In this document: positions 1-8,336 of the stretch, piece after piece
Position numbering within the stretch: the stretch's first letter is position 1
Layout of the letters: every line of letters begins with the position of its first letter
Assembly: GCF_026341035.1 (NCBI RefSeq)
Contig: NZ_JAPEOQ010000001.1
Coordinates: 186,001-250,000 of the forward strand
Direction: 5' to 3'
Origin: Streptomyces sp. NBC_01016
GTDB lineage: Bacteria > Actinomycetota > Actinomycetes > Streptomycetales > Streptomycetaceae
Length of the DNA stretch: 64,000 nt
The notes under the pieces: model-generated
The model's input: only the letters and a program-made list of their open reading frames with translations
What the model was told of the DNA's origin: nothing
The model's database searches: none
Made by a program: the position numbers and the translations under genes

Positions 1-727
1 GGGCGGCGTACTGGAGGAGGCCCGCACCGAGGGAGATCCCGAGGGCGAGGCGGATGCGCCGCCGGTCGAAGCGCGCGGGCGCCGTCCCCTCGGGCGGCCC
101 ACCGGCCCGCCGCCGCACCTCGGGAAGCGCAAGCGCAAGCGGCAGCACGACGAGCACGGGGATGCCGAGGAACACCCACCGCCAGCCGATGTGCTCGGTC
201 ACGGCCCCGGCCGCCAGCGGCCCGACGATCGACGGCACGACCCAGCTCGCCGCGAACGCCGCCATGATCGCGGGCCGCAGCCGCTCCGGGTAGGCGCGGC
301 TGACGACGACGTACAGCCCGACGATCACGAGCCCGCCCCCGAGCCCCTGCACGGCCCGCCCGGCGATGAACATCCACATGCTGCCCGCGGTCCCGGCGAG
401 CAGCAGCCCCGCGGCGAAGGATCCGATCCCGGCCGTGACGGGGCCCAGCGGCCCGCTCCGGTCGGCCCACTGCCCGGCGAGCACCATTCCGAACAGGCTG
501 GTCGTGAAGAAGCCGGAGAACGCGAACGCGTACAGCGACACCCCGTCCAACTCCCTTGCCGCGACGGGCATTGCCGTCCCCACGGCGGTCGCCTCGAAGG
601 CGATGAGCAGCACGACGGTGACGATGCCGATGCTGAGCGCGCGATAGGTGCGGCCGAGGACACCTTCGGTCTCTGAGGGGACGGTGCGGGCGGGGGCGTC
701 GTCAGTGACGTCTTCGAGGGCGGCCAT
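1..727 (-). CDS. MFS multidrug-type transporter, C-terminus cut by window edge
   Basis: The reading frame starts at the ATG at 727 and stays open to the left edge, so only about the first 242 residues are visible. The N-terminus is cytoplasmic and followed by repeated hydrophobic helices. The loop after TM2 reads GQWADRSGPLGP, the conserved MFS motif A. A later segment, GRAVQGLGGGLVIVGL, resembles the glycine-rich motif typical of drug:H+ antiporters (EmrB/QacA or DHA1 type). Role by family: proton-coupled export across the cytoplasmic membrane. The substrate cannot be told. It is transcribed away from the tRNA-Cys at 902, and the 174 bp between them should hold its promoter. Confidence 0.85.
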   Translation of the reverse strand, partial: MAALEDVTDDAPARTVPSETEGVLGRTYRALSIGIVTVVLLIAFEATAVGTAMPVAARELDGVSLYAFAFSGFFTTSLFGMVLAGQWADRSGPLGPVTAGIGSFAAGLLLAGTAGSMWMFIAGRAVQGLGGGLVIVGLYVVVSRAYPERLRPAIMAAFAASWVVPSIVGPLAAGAVTEHIGWRWVFLGIPVLVVLPLALALPEVRRRAGGPPEGTAPARFDRRRIRLALGISLGAGLLQYAA

Positions 728-901
728 GCGGTTCAGAGTAAGGGGCGTAGGGGGCGCTGACCCCTGTCCGGAGACGGGTTCTCGGGTCGTCCGTTGGTCG
801 TAGGTCGGCTTGGTGTGTGAACGGCGTATGGCAGTCACATTGCAGGGCGCCGGGAAGCCTTGAGGACGGTGATCACGTGCCCGTAGCGTGAGGCGCAGCT
901 T

Positions 902-976
902 GGCCGTGTGCCCGAGTGGCTTAGGGATTCGCCTGCAAAGCGAAGCACACCGGTTCGATTCCGGTCACGGCCTCCA
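902..976 (+). tRNA. tRNA-Cys (GCA), CCA encoded
   Basis: The acceptor stem pairs GGCCGTG (902-908) with CACGGCC (966-972), followed by discriminator T and an encoded CCA (974-976). The anticodon arm is TTCGC-CTGCAAA-GCGAA, giving anticodon GCA for cysteine. The T arm is ACCGG-TTCGATT-CCGGT and the variable loop is short. The D stem is only three C-G pairs around a loop containing the conserved GG. All arms fold without mismatches, so the gene looks functional. A strong hairpin starts five bases after the CCA. Confidence 0.93.
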
Positions 977-980
977 CGCA

Positions 981-1017
981 CGAAGGGGCGCCCCGCATGA
1001 AGCGGGGCGCCCCTTCG
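981..1017. terminator. bidirectional terminator between tRNA-Cys and the molybdenum hydroxylase operon
   Basis: Perfect 16-bp inverted repeat (981-996 and 1002-1017) around the 5-nt loop ATGAA. It lies directly after the tRNA and 20 bp beyond the stop codon of the convergent gene at 1037, so it probably ends transcription from both sides. There is no long T tract, as is usual for streptomycete terminators. Confidence 0.85.
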
Positions 1018-1036
1018 TCGTGCACGGGGTACGGCC

Positions 1037-3379
1037 TCAGCCGGTCGCGTCCGCCACGACCGTTCCCGGAGCCGGCGCGTCCGTGACCACCGCCGCCTGC
1101 GGCCTGATCGGCAGCCGGTTGACCGGGCGGCCGGTCGCCGCACGGACCGCCGAGGCGATCGCCGCCGGGGACGCGACCACGGGGGCCGCGCTCGCGGACT
1201 TCGCGCCGAAGGGGGCGATCACGTCGCGCTCCTCGACCAGGTTGACGATGTGGATCTCGGGGGCGTCGAGCGAGGTGGGCAGCGCGTAGCCGGTCAGGTC
1301 GGGGCGGCGGACGATGCCCTTCGGGGTGCGGAGGTTCTCCGTGAGGGCCGCGCCCACGCCCTGGGTGACACCCGCCTCGATACGGGCCGCGAGTTGGGCG
1401 GGGTTGAGGATGCGGCCGACGTCCTGGGCGACCGCGAGTTCGACCACGCGCACCGAGCCGAGCTCCACGTCCACGTCCACCACCGCGCGGATCGCGCAGA
1501 AGGCCATGCCGACGAAGGCATCGCCCTGGCCCGAGGCGTCGAGCGGCTCCGTGGGGTGCGGGCGGCACTGCGCCGTGGCCCACAACTCCTTGCCGTCCAT
1601 GGCCTCTTCGACGGTCGTCGAGAGCACGCCGTCGTAGGACGTGATCTTGCCGTCCGCGATCTGCAGCAGCTCCGTGGACATGCCGAACTTGTGCGCCAGG
1701 GGCTGGAGAAGCTGGGTGCGGACCATCTTGGCCGCCCGCTCGACCGCTCCGCCCGACACCCATGTGTGCCGGCCCCGGCAGCCGGGGCCCGCGGGCGGCT
1801 GGTCCGTGTCGACCGGCGCCACGTGGACTTCCTCGACGCCGAGCGTCTCCTGGACGATCTGGCGGGCGAGCGTGGCGAAGCCCTGGCCCGTCTCCACGGC
1901 GGCGCAGATGACCGTCGCGACGCCGCCCTGGACCTTCACCGTGGCCGTGGAGACCTCGTCCGTGCCCTCCGCGCCGAGCATGTGCACCATGCCGATGCCG
2001 TAGCCGACGCCGCGGCGGATCGCGGCCGGTTCACCGACGCCCTCGGGCCCGCCGGGAAGGAGCCAGTCCTCCTCCGGCGAGTCCTTGGGAAGCGGCGGCA
2101 GCGGGAAGTCCCTTACGGAGGACAGCAGTTCGGCCACGGGCGCCGGGCACGTCACCGTCTGCCCCGTCGGCAGGATGTCGCCGGTCGCCAGGACATTGCG
2201 CAGGCGCAGTTCGGCCGGGTCGACGCCCAGCTTCTTCGCGAGCTTGTCCATCTGCGCCTCGTACGCGGCGCAGACCTGCAGCGCGCCCTCTCCCCGTACG
2301 TGTCCCGAGGGCGGGTTGTTCGTCCGTACCGCCCAACCCTCGATGGAGGCGTGCGGCACTACATAGGGGCCGCAGGCGAAGGAGACCGCCGCGGCGAGGG
2401 CGTCGGACGACGTGTCCGCGTACGCGCCCGCGTCCAGCAGGATCTGGGCCTCCACCTTGACCAACCGGCCGTCCGCGTCCGCGTGGTGGCGGTAGCGCAG
2501 GAGGGTGGGGTGCCGGTGCGGGTGGCCGAGGAAGGACTCCTCGCGGGACGCCGCCAGCTTGACCGGGCAGCCGGTGTGCAGGGCGAGCAGGCCCAGCGGG
2601 AGGTGGAAGCTCGGGTCCTCCCGGTCGGCCGTCGCGCCGGGCACGCCGGTGACGACGACCTTCACGCGCTCGCGCTCCAGGCCGTAGCGGGCGGCGGCCA
2701 GATCACGGTCGCCGTGCGGGTCGGTGGAGGCGATGTAGAGCTCGACGCCGCCGTCGGGGCGGGGCACCGCGAGGCCCGCCTCGGCGCCGATCGGCGCCGG
2801 GTCCTGGCGGCCGATGCGGTAGAGGCCCTCGACGATGACCTCGCCCGCCGCCTCGGGGTCGCCGTGCTGGAGCGGGATGTGGCGGATCAGGTTGCCGTCG
2901 GGGTGCAGGGGCTCAGCGCCGAAGGACTGCTCGGGGTCCGTGACCGGGTCGAGGACCTCGTACTCGACGATGATCGCGGCCGCCGCCATGCGCGCCGTGT
3001 CCGGGTGGTCGGCCGCCACGGCCGCGAGGGCCTCTCCGTGGTGACGCACCACTTCGGAGGCGAACATCGGGCGGTCCGACGCGCGGTGTCCCGCCAACGG
3101 GCCGCCGGGGACGTCCTCGTGCGTGACGACCGCGAGGACGCCGGGCATCTCGCGCGCGTGGCTGGTGTCGATGCTCACCACGCGCGCGTGCGCGTGCGGG
3201 GAGCGCAGGATCGACGCCCAGAGCAGGCCCTCGGCCCACAGGTCGGCGGCGTACGGGAACGTGCCCTCCGCCTTGGCGTGCGCCTCCGCCGAGGGGAGCG
3301 ACATGCCGAGGCCGTGCGGGAAGCTCTCCGCTTCCGGAGCGGCGGGGGCCGTGGAGGTCGTGGCCGTCTCGTTCGTCAT
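1037..3379 (-). CDS. xanthine dehydrogenase-family molybdopterin-binding subunit
   Basis: The 780-residue length fits the large Mo-cofactor subunit of the xanthine/aldehyde dehydrogenase family. The N-terminal 'a/b hammerhead' domain is roughly residues 25-140, and the Mo-binding domains follow (GHVRGEGALQVCAAYE near 350; ETGQGFATLARQIVQ near 510). Its ATG overlaps the stop of the 2Fe-2S gene (ATGA, 3376-3379), so translation is coupled in an FAD / 2Fe-2S / Mo operon. Family role: hydroxylation of purines or other N-heterocycles or aldehydes, with electrons passed to Fe-S and FAD. Oddity: where family members have G-x-G-E-P-P near the C-terminus (active-site Glu), this protein reads GAKSASAAP. 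The usual catalytic Glu therefore seems absent and the substrate is uncertain. It could be a PucD-like purine enzyme or a divergent oxidoreductase. Confidence 0.88.
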   Translation of the reverse strand: MTNETATTSTAPAAPEAESFPHGLGMSLPSAEAHAKAEGTFPYAADLWAEGLLWASILRSPHAHARVVSIDTSHAREMPGVLAVVTHEDVPGGPLAGHRASDRPMFASEVVRHHGEALAAVAADHPDTARMAAAAIIVEYEVLDPVTDPEQSFGAEPLHPDGNLIRHIPLQHGDPEAAGEVIVEGLYRIGRQDPAPIGAEAGLAVPRPDGGVELYIASTDPHGDRDLAAARYGLERERVKVVVTGVPGATADREDPSFHLPLGLLALHTGCPVKLAASREESFLGHPHRHPTLLRYRHHADADGRLVKVEAQILLDAGAYADTSSDALAAAVSFACGPYVVPHASIEGWAVRTNNPPSGHVRGEGALQVCAAYEAQMDKLAKKLGVDPAELRLRNVLATGDILPTGQTVTCPAPVAELLSSVRDFPLPPLPKDSPEEDWLLPGGPEGVGEPAAIRRGVGYGIGMVHMLGAEGTDEVSTATVKVQGGVATVICAAVETGQGFATLARQIVQETLGVEEVHVAPVDTDQPPAGPGCRGRHTWVSGGAVERAAKMVRTQLLQPLAHKFGMSTELLQIADGKITSYDGVLSTTVEEAMDGKELWATAQCRPHPTEPLDASGQGDAFVGMAFCAIRAVVDVDVELGSVRVVELAVAQDVGRILNPAQLAARIEAGVTQGVGAALTENLRTPKGIVRRPDLTGYALPTSLDAPEIHIVNLVEERDVIAPFGAKSASAAPVVASPAAIASAVRAATGRPVNRLPIRPQAAVVTDAPAPGTVVADATG

Positions 3380-5010
3380 GCCTGGCCTCCGTCCGGGAAG
3401 TCCTGCGGGTTCTGGGGGTTCTGGAAGTCCTGGGGACGCGGGACGTCCGCCGGGTGCTGAAAGCCCTGGGGACGCGGGAGGTCCACCGGGTTCTGGAAAC
3501 CCTGAGGGCTTTGGAAGCCCTGCCTGGCCTGGCCGCTCTGCGGCTTCGCGTCGACCTGGATGTCCTCGGCCGCCAACGGGCCCGCCTGGCGCGGGATCAG
3601 CGGCTCTTGCGCGCCGCCCTCGGCCGACGGGGCCTCGCTCGCGGCGTTGGCCGCCGCCCGGCGCTCATCGGCCACTTGGCGCACCGCGTCCACGACGCCT
3701 CGGTAGCCGGAGCAGCGGCACAGGTTGCCGCACAGCGCCTGGCGGGTCTCCAGGGCGGTCGGGTTCGGGTTGCCCTCCAGGAGGTCGTGCGCCGTCATCG
3801 CCATGCCGGGGACACAGAAGCCGCACTGCACCGAACCGCACGCGGCCAGCGCCCGCTGCACGTCCGAGGGCCGACCGTCGGTGGCGAGGCCCTCGACCGT
3901 ACGGACCTCACTGCCCGCGGTGGTCGCCGCGGGCACCAGGCAGGAGGCCACGAGGCGGCCGTCCACCTGCACGTTGCACGCGCCGCACTCGCCCTGCGAG
4001 CAGCCGTCCTTGGCCCCCGCGAGCCCGAGCCGCTCCCGCAGCACGTACAGCAGCGACTCCCCGATCCAGGCGTCCGTGACGGGCCGGTCCGCACCGTTGA
4101 CCCGCAGGACGTAGCTGGCGAGGGGGTGGTCGTCGTGAAGCATGGGCCGACCGGAAGCCTCGTCGTCCGGCACCTCCGGGTCGACGCCGACCTCGGGAGC
4201 CTCCGGGGCACCGTCGACCTCAGCCTCGACCTCGGGAGCCTCCGGGACGGCGTCGACCTCGACCTCGGGAACCTCCGGGGCGACGGCCTCGTGGCCATCA
4301 GGGGCCGCCGGCACATCCAGCTCTACCGGCGATTGAGCCGCAGGGTCCGGCGCATCAGCGCTCGGCACATCAAGCCCTGCCGACGCCTGAGACGCAGAGT
4401 CCGGCAATTCAAGCCCCGCCGGCGATTGAGGCGCGGGGTCCGGGGCAGAGCCCCGCGACGCAGGCTCGGACGGCCGCTCCGGGGAGACAAGCGAAGGCCC
4501 CGCCTCAACACCCGGTACCGCCGGGGCCACACCCGGTCCCGCCGGGGCCTCCGGCTGCGCTGCCCACGGCGCAGACGCACCACCCGGCAACGTCGCGGGC
4601 GGCATGTGCCCACCCCATTGCTGAGCCATCGTGGAGGCGGTGAACTCACCCGATTCGTCCGGGAGTTCCCCCCCGGCCAACGGAATCGACCACTGCCCGG
4701 TCTGCCCGTGATGAGGCGCCTGCTCCACGGGCTCGGCCGCTACGGACTCCACCCCACCGCCAGAGGCCGCCGGCCCGACCAGGTCCTGCGGCAGCACCCA
4801 CACACCGGTCGCCGCGGGATCGGTCGCGGCCGCACCCGTGGCCGGGCTCACCGTTATCGGCGGCGGCACATAGCCGTGACCCGGCGCCTCCAGCGGCGCC
4901 GCGTCCGGGAAGCCCTCGGGGGGCAGCTGCACAAAGGCCGTGGCGTCGGAGTCGTACTCACCCTGGGGTACCGGCTCCCAGCCGTCGGGTCCGGGGTACT
5001 CGTTCGTCAC
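3376..5010 (-). CDS. 2Fe-2S subunit of molybdenum hydroxylase with long disordered extensions
   Basis: The conserved core carries both clusters of the family: a plant-type site with CSQGECGACN and a following Cys, and a C-terminal four-helix site with CGFC and LCRC. It passes electrons between the Mo centre and FAD. The family length is about 160-200 residues, but this frame gives 544. About 290 residues rich in Pro, Ala and Glu precede the core, and about 45 residues of Pro-Gln-Gly-Phe-Gln-like repeats follow it. The GTG start at 5010 is chosen because it overlaps the TGA of the FAD gene (GTGA). An internal ATG at 4142 would give a 255-residue protein but has no clear ribosome-binding site next to it. 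Part of the N-terminal extension (4321-4457) is encoded by a dispersed DNA repeat. Confidence 0.85.
   Translation of the reverse strand: MTNEYPGPDGWEPVPQGEYDSDATAFVQLPPEGFPDAAPLEAPGHGYVPPPITVSPATGAAATDPAATGVWVLPQDLVGPAASGGGVESVAAEPVEQAPHHGQTGQWSIPLAGGELPDESGEFTASTMAQQWGGHMPPATLPGGASAPWAAQPEAPAGPGVAPAVPGVEAGPSLVSPERPSEPASRGSAPDPAPQSPAGLELPDSASQASAGLDVPSADAPDPAAQSPVELDVPAAPDGHEAVAPEVPEVEVDAVPEAPEVEAEVDGAPEAPEVGVDPEVPDDEASGRPMLHDDHPLASYVLRVNGADRPVTDAWIGESLLYVLRERLGLAGAKDGCSQGECGACNVQVDGRLVASCLVPAATTAGSEVRTVEGLATDGRPSDVQRALAACGSVQCGFCVPGMAMTAHDLLEGNPNPTALETRQALCGNLCRCSGYRGVVDAVRQVADERRAAANAASEAPSAEGGAQEPLIPRQAGPLAAEDIQVDAKPQSGQARQGFQSPQGFQNPVDLPRPQGFQHPADVPRPQDFQNPQNPQDFPDGGQA
4321..4457. repeat. 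dispersed palindromic repeat inside a coding sequence (one full, two degenerate copies)
   Basis: The full copy at 4411-4457 has the core GGCGATTGAG followed by GCGGGGTCCGGGGCAGAGCC. It matches the intergenic copies at 18817-18934 and 51508-51557 and the short copy at 63853. Two diverged copies lie alongside at 4321-4352 and 4372-4405. All three are read in frame on the minus strand and give the repeated peptide pattern P-D-P-A-x-Q-S-P-x-x-L-D/E of the disordered N-terminal extension. Confidence 0.85.
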
Positions 5011-5906
5011 GACAGCGCCCTCCCAAGTGCACGTCGGGCCAGCACGGCGACGGTGCGCCGCAGATGCAGTACGGCGGGCGGCAACTGCTGCTGCGTGCCG
5101 TCCGGCGCGGGATCCGGGTCGGGGACGCAGGCCGCGGCGACGTATTCGCCGAAGGCGTGCACGGCCTCCGGCACGAGGGCGCCGCGATTGCCGTCCCAGT
5201 CGATGAGCGAGGCCACCCACTGCTCGGCCTCGAGGGGCCGCAGCGGCATCGGCGCGATGGCCCCGACGGCGCAGCGCACCCCGCGCCGCGCCGGGTCGAG
5301 GACGAGCGCGACGGAGGCCATGGCGCGGCCGGGGCCTGTGCGCCCGGTCGCCTTCAGGAAGACCTGCGGCGCGTGCAGCAACGGGACCCGTACAAAACCG
5401 ATCAACTCGCCCGGAGCGAGCATCTCCATGCCGGCCAGCAGGTGCGAGACCGGCACTTCGCGTCTCGCGCCGCCCGGCCCCGCGATGATCAACGTGGCTT
5501 CCAGCGCGGCCAGTACGGGCAGCGTGTCGCCCGCGGGGGCGCCGGAGGCGATGTTGCCGCCGAGCGTGGCAGCGTTGCGGATCTGGGGCGGGCCCGCGGC
5601 GCGCGCGGCGGCGGCGAGACCGGGGATGAGCGCGGCGAAGTCGGGGCGGCCGATGCGCGCGTGGGTGAGGCCCGCGCCGAGCAGCGCGTTGCCGTCCTGG
5701 TACTGCCAGCCGCGGATCTCGCTGATCCGGCCGAGCCCGACGAGGGCGGCGGGGCGCAGTCCCCCCGCGTTGACCTGGGCCATGAGGTCCGTGCCCCCGG
5801 CCACCGGTACGGCGGCGGGCATGGCGGCGAGCGCCGCGACGGCCTCGTCCAGCGAACCCGGAAGTACCGCGGCTTGTGTCGTCGCCTGCGGTGCGTGCGT
5901 GGTCAA
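5007..5906 (-). CDS. FAD-binding subunit of molybdenum hydroxylase (CoxM/XdhB type)
   Basis: This 299-residue protein has the FAD-binding-5 layout of the medium subunit of CO/xanthine dehydrogenases. It shows VPVAGGTDLMAQV near residue 38, the FAD pyrophosphate-binding loop, and ATLGGNIASGAPAGDT near 112-127, the second FAD contact. The C-terminal CO-dehydrogenase flavoprotein domain follows. It is the first gene of the operon. Its TGA overlaps the GTG of the 2Fe-2S gene, and the 310 bp upstream must carry the promoter. It transfers electrons from the Fe-S clusters to NAD+ or another acceptor. Length and motifs are ordinary. Confidence 0.9.
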   Translation of the reverse strand: MTTHAPQATTQAAVLPGSLDEAVAALAAMPAAVPVAGGTDLMAQVNAGGLRPAALVGLGRISEIRGWQYQDGNALLGAGLTHARIGRPDFAALIPGLAAAARAAGPPQIRNAATLGGNIASGAPAGDTLPVLAALEATLIIAGPGGARREVPVSHLLAGMEMLAPGELIGFVRVPLLHAPQVFLKATGRTGPGRAMASVALVLDPARRGVRCAVGAIAPMPLRPLEAEQWVASLIDWDGNRGALVPEAVHAFGEYVAAACVPDPDPAPDGTQQQLPPAVLHLRRTVAVLARRALGRALS

Positions 5907-6216
5907 ACCGGCTGCCCCTTCCCGATGTCCGGCCGCGTGCCTGGCAACGGCGCCGGTCCCCGCGTGGTCCGCGCGTGACCGCCGTTCCCGCCGTTACGCC
6001 TGTTCCGCCGTACGGTACGTGCTGACAGGCCGGACGTGGCAACTCTGGCACATCTTCCTTCCGGCCCGGAGAGGGGGTCCGGTAGGAGGCATTCGCCCCT
6101 TCCACCTCGCAGATGACCGATATCGCACCAGATCACCTGAGGGGGCGAATTGCCGTTCTGTGCCTACGTATGAGGTGAGGTGCGCGGTGCCGCGCGGCGA
6201 CCGCCGCCGCACAAGC
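5907..6216. other. non-coding stretch upstream of the molybdenum hydroxylase operon
   Basis: This 310-bp interval separates the FAD subunit start from the stop of the hexosaminidase; both genes are on the minus strand. It should hold the promoter of the three-gene operon and the terminator of the hexosaminidase. No convincing hairpin, RNA gene or small ORF with a ribosome-binding site was seen. A GC-rich short inverted repeat (GCGCGGTGCCGCGC, near 6181) is the only structure noted. Confidence 0.5.
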
Positions 6217-7830
6217 TCACACGTTCGGGGGTTCCCCTTCGAAGGGACGTCCGAGCACCCCCGGGCGCCGCTGCCAGGGCAACGGGCCACCTGGGGGCCG
6301 GTAGGCGACGCCGAGGGCGTCAAGTCGCCGGTAGTGCGCGGTCATTCGGCGCTCGAAGTCCGCGAAGTCGCGCGCGCCGGGTGCGGGCAGCTCGCTCCAC
6401 GCGACCTCGCTGAAGGCGGAAAGTCGCGGATACACCTGGTAGTCGAGGCGCTGTTCGTTCTCCGTCACCTCGGTCCACACGTTGGCCTGCGCGCCGAGGA
6501 CGTGCCGCGCCTCCTCCTCGCTCAGCTGCGGAGGAACCGGCTCGAAGCGGTAGACGTCCTCCAGCGTGCGTACGTAGCCGATGGGGACCGGCTCCTCGTC
6601 GCCGGGGGCCTGCCGATAGTTCAAGTAGACCTGCTGCTCGGGGCACATGACGACGTCGTGACCCGCCCTCGCCGCGGTGATGCCACCCTCGTAGCCGCGC
6701 CAGGAGGAGACCGTGGCGCCGGGCGCGAGGCCGCCTTCGAGGATCTCGTCCCAGCCGATGAGGCGCCGGCCGCGCGCGCCGAGCCAGGTGTCGAAGTGCC
6801 GGATGAACCAGGACTGGAGCTCGTCCTCGTCGGCCAACCCCAGTTCCTTGATGCGCTCCTGGGCGGTGGGCGACTGCCTCCACTGGTCCTTGGGGCACTC
6901 GTCGCCCCCTATGTGGATGAAGGTCGACGGGAACAGGTCGAGGAGTTCCTCGAAGACGCCCTCGTAGAAGCGGAGGGTGTTGTCAGTGGGGGCGAGTACG
7001 TTCGGATTGACGCCCCAGGTGTCCCAGACGGGGAGGGAAGCCGTGTCGACGACATCACTGTTGCCGAGTTCCGGATACGCGTGGATGGCGGCCTGCGAGT
7101 GGCCCGGCAGGTCGATCTCGGGGACGACCGCGATATGCAGCGCGTCGGCGTACGCGACGATTTCGCGGATGTCGTCCTGGGTGTAGAAGCCGCCGTGCGG
7201 CTTGTCCTCCCACAACTCCGAGGCGCGGTGGCCGAATTTCGTCCGTGACCGCCAGGAGCCGGACTCCGTCAGCTTCGGATGGCGCTTGATCTCGACGCGC
7301 CAGCCCTGGTCGTCGGTGAGGTGGAAGTGCAGGACGTTGAGCTTGTGGGCGGCCATCAGGTCGAGTTGGCGCAGCACTCCGACCTTCGGCGTGAAGTGGC
7401 GGGCGACGTCGAGCATCATGCCGCGCCAGCGGAAGCGGGGCGCGTCGTCGACGGTGAGGTGCGGGACGGTCCAGGTGCGCCCGGGAAGCGGGGCCCGGCG
7501 GTACGCGTCGGGGCCCAGGAGTTGACGCAGCGTCTGGGCGCCCCAGAAGACGCCTGCCGCGGATCCGCCCTCGATCGTGACGCCCGCATCCGTCGCGCGC
7601 AGCCGGTAGCCCTCCGGTTCGAGGGACGGGTCGATGCGCAGGGCGACGACGTCGTCCTCGTACGCGCCCTTGGGCGGCAGGGCGAGACCGGTCGCCGCGC
7701 CGAGTGCCGCGCGCAGCCAGCGCGCGGTGTCCTCGGTCCCCTCCCCCGCGGCGATGCCGGTGCGCTCGCCGAGCGCGTGGCGCCCTTCGCCCGAGCGCGT
7801 CAGCCGACGGGGTGCGGGGATGAGTTCCAT
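6217..7830 (-). CDS. beta-N-acetylhexosaminidase, glycoside hydrolase family 20
   Basis: The 537-residue protein has the GH20b N-terminal domain (about residues 1-130) followed by a GH20 TIM barrel. Family signatures are clear: WRGMMLDVARHF at about 140, HFHLTDDQGWRVEIK at about 170, and the catalytic pair in GGDECPKDQW at about residues 307-309 (substrate-assisted catalysis, Asp-Glu). Role: removal of terminal GlcNAc or GalNAc from chitooligosaccharides or glycoconjugates. There is no signal peptide, so it is probably cytoplasmic and acts on imported oligosaccharides. The family is common in Streptomyces, where chitin and GlcNAc feed DasR-controlled metabolism. No clear dre-like operator was seen in the 160 bp upstream. 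Confidence 0.92.
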   Translation of the reverse strand: MELIPAPRRLTRSGEGRHALGERTGIAAGEGTEDTARWLRAALGAATGLALPPKGAYEDDVVALRIDPSLEPEGYRLRATDAGVTIEGGSAAGVFWGAQTLRQLLGPDAYRRAPLPGRTWTVPHLTVDDAPRFRWRGMMLDVARHFTPKVGVLRQLDLMAAHKLNVLHFHLTDDQGWRVEIKRHPKLTESGSWRSRTKFGHRASELWEDKPHGGFYTQDDIREIVAYADALHIAVVPEIDLPGHSQAAIHAYPELGNSDVVDTASLPVWDTWGVNPNVLAPTDNTLRFYEGVFEELLDLFPSTFIHIGGDECPKDQWRQSPTAQERIKELGLADEDELQSWFIRHFDTWLGARGRRLIGWDEILEGGLAPGATVSSWRGYEGGITAARAGHDVVMCPEQQVYLNYRQAPGDEEPVPIGYVRTLEDVYRFEPVPPQLSEEEARHVLGAQANVWTEVTENEQRLDYQVYPRLSAFSEVAWSELPAPGARDFADFERRMTAHYRRLDALGVAYRPPGGPLPWQRRPGVLGRPFEGEPPNV

Positions 7831-7884
7831 GGCGGGAGGCTAAGAGGACTGGACCAATTCGCGCAATGGTGGGGCGGACGCGCG

Positions 7885-7918
7885 AAACCCCGGGCATGCG
7901 TCACCGCACGCCCGGGGT
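7885..7918 (-). terminator. hairpin downstream of the DUF3039 gene
   Basis: Arms of 15 bp (7885-7899 and 7904-7918, one mismatch) enclose the loop TCAC. The hairpin lies between the DUF3039 stop (7995) and the hexosaminidase start (7830), both minus strand, so it probably terminates the former. The next 60 bp repeat the motif CCGGGGTTCAC three times, once degenerate. Confidence 0.65.
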
Positions 7919-7994
7919 TCACTGGACAGACCGGGGTTCACCGGAAGACCGGGGTCGCCGGGAAGGTTCACCGGGAAAGGAGAGCAGGCGCCGC

Positions 7995-8294
7995 CTACTT
8001 GTCCTTGCCGCCGCCGTCCTTGCCGCCCTTGTCCTTGTCGCCGCCGGCGCCCATGGACTCGTAGATCTCCTTGCACATGGGACACACGGGGTACTTCTTC
8101 GGGTCACGGCCCGGCACCCACACCTTGCCGCAGAGCGCGACGACGGGCGTGCCGTCCAGCGCGCTCGCCATGATCTTGTCCTTCTGGACATAGTGGGCGT
8201 AGCGCTCGTGATCGCCGTCGCCGTTCGACGTCTGTGGCGTCGGCTCTACGAGGGTCCCCGTACCTGTCCCGCGCTCGGGCTCAAGAGTGCTCAT
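7995..8294 (-). CDS. DUF3039 family protein, small Cys-pair protein
   Basis: This conserved actinobacterial protein of about 99 residues is of unknown function. The centre has LCGKVWVPGRDPKKYPVCP with three cysteines (LCG, CPMC), consistent with a small zinc site. The C-terminus is a Lys/Gly/Asp tail of low complexity. The ATG at 8294 is preferred over an in-frame TTG three codons upstream (8303), because TTG starts are rare and the family begins with a similar short acidic leader. It lies 42 bp downstream of the YqgE gene on the same strand, so the two may be co-transcribed. Confidence 0.85.
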   Translation of the reverse strand: MSTLEPERGTGTGTLVEPTPQTSNGDGDHERYAHYVQKDKIMASALDGTPVVALCGKVWVPGRDPKKYPVCPMCKEIYESMGAGGDKDKGGKDGGGKDK

Positions 8295-8336
8295 AACCGC
8301 CAAGGGTACTTAAGCCCGCCCGGTCCCGGAACGAGG

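Noticed and set aside
902..976. tRNA-Cys as integration site of an element
   Set aside because: No integrase, excisionase or partial tRNA copy occurs on either side within the visible sequence; flanks are ordinary chromosomal genes.
1250..3460. Long plus-strand open frame opposite the molybdenum subunit
   Set aside because: Same reason: the plus-strand translation lacks family motifs, whereas the minus frame shows Mo-cofactor signatures.
5011..6105. Extension of the 2Fe-2S subunit upstream to 6105
   Set aside because: This part is the FAD-subunit gene read in another frame; the extension is low complexity and Arg-rich. The GTG at 5010 overlapping the FAD stop is the more likely start.
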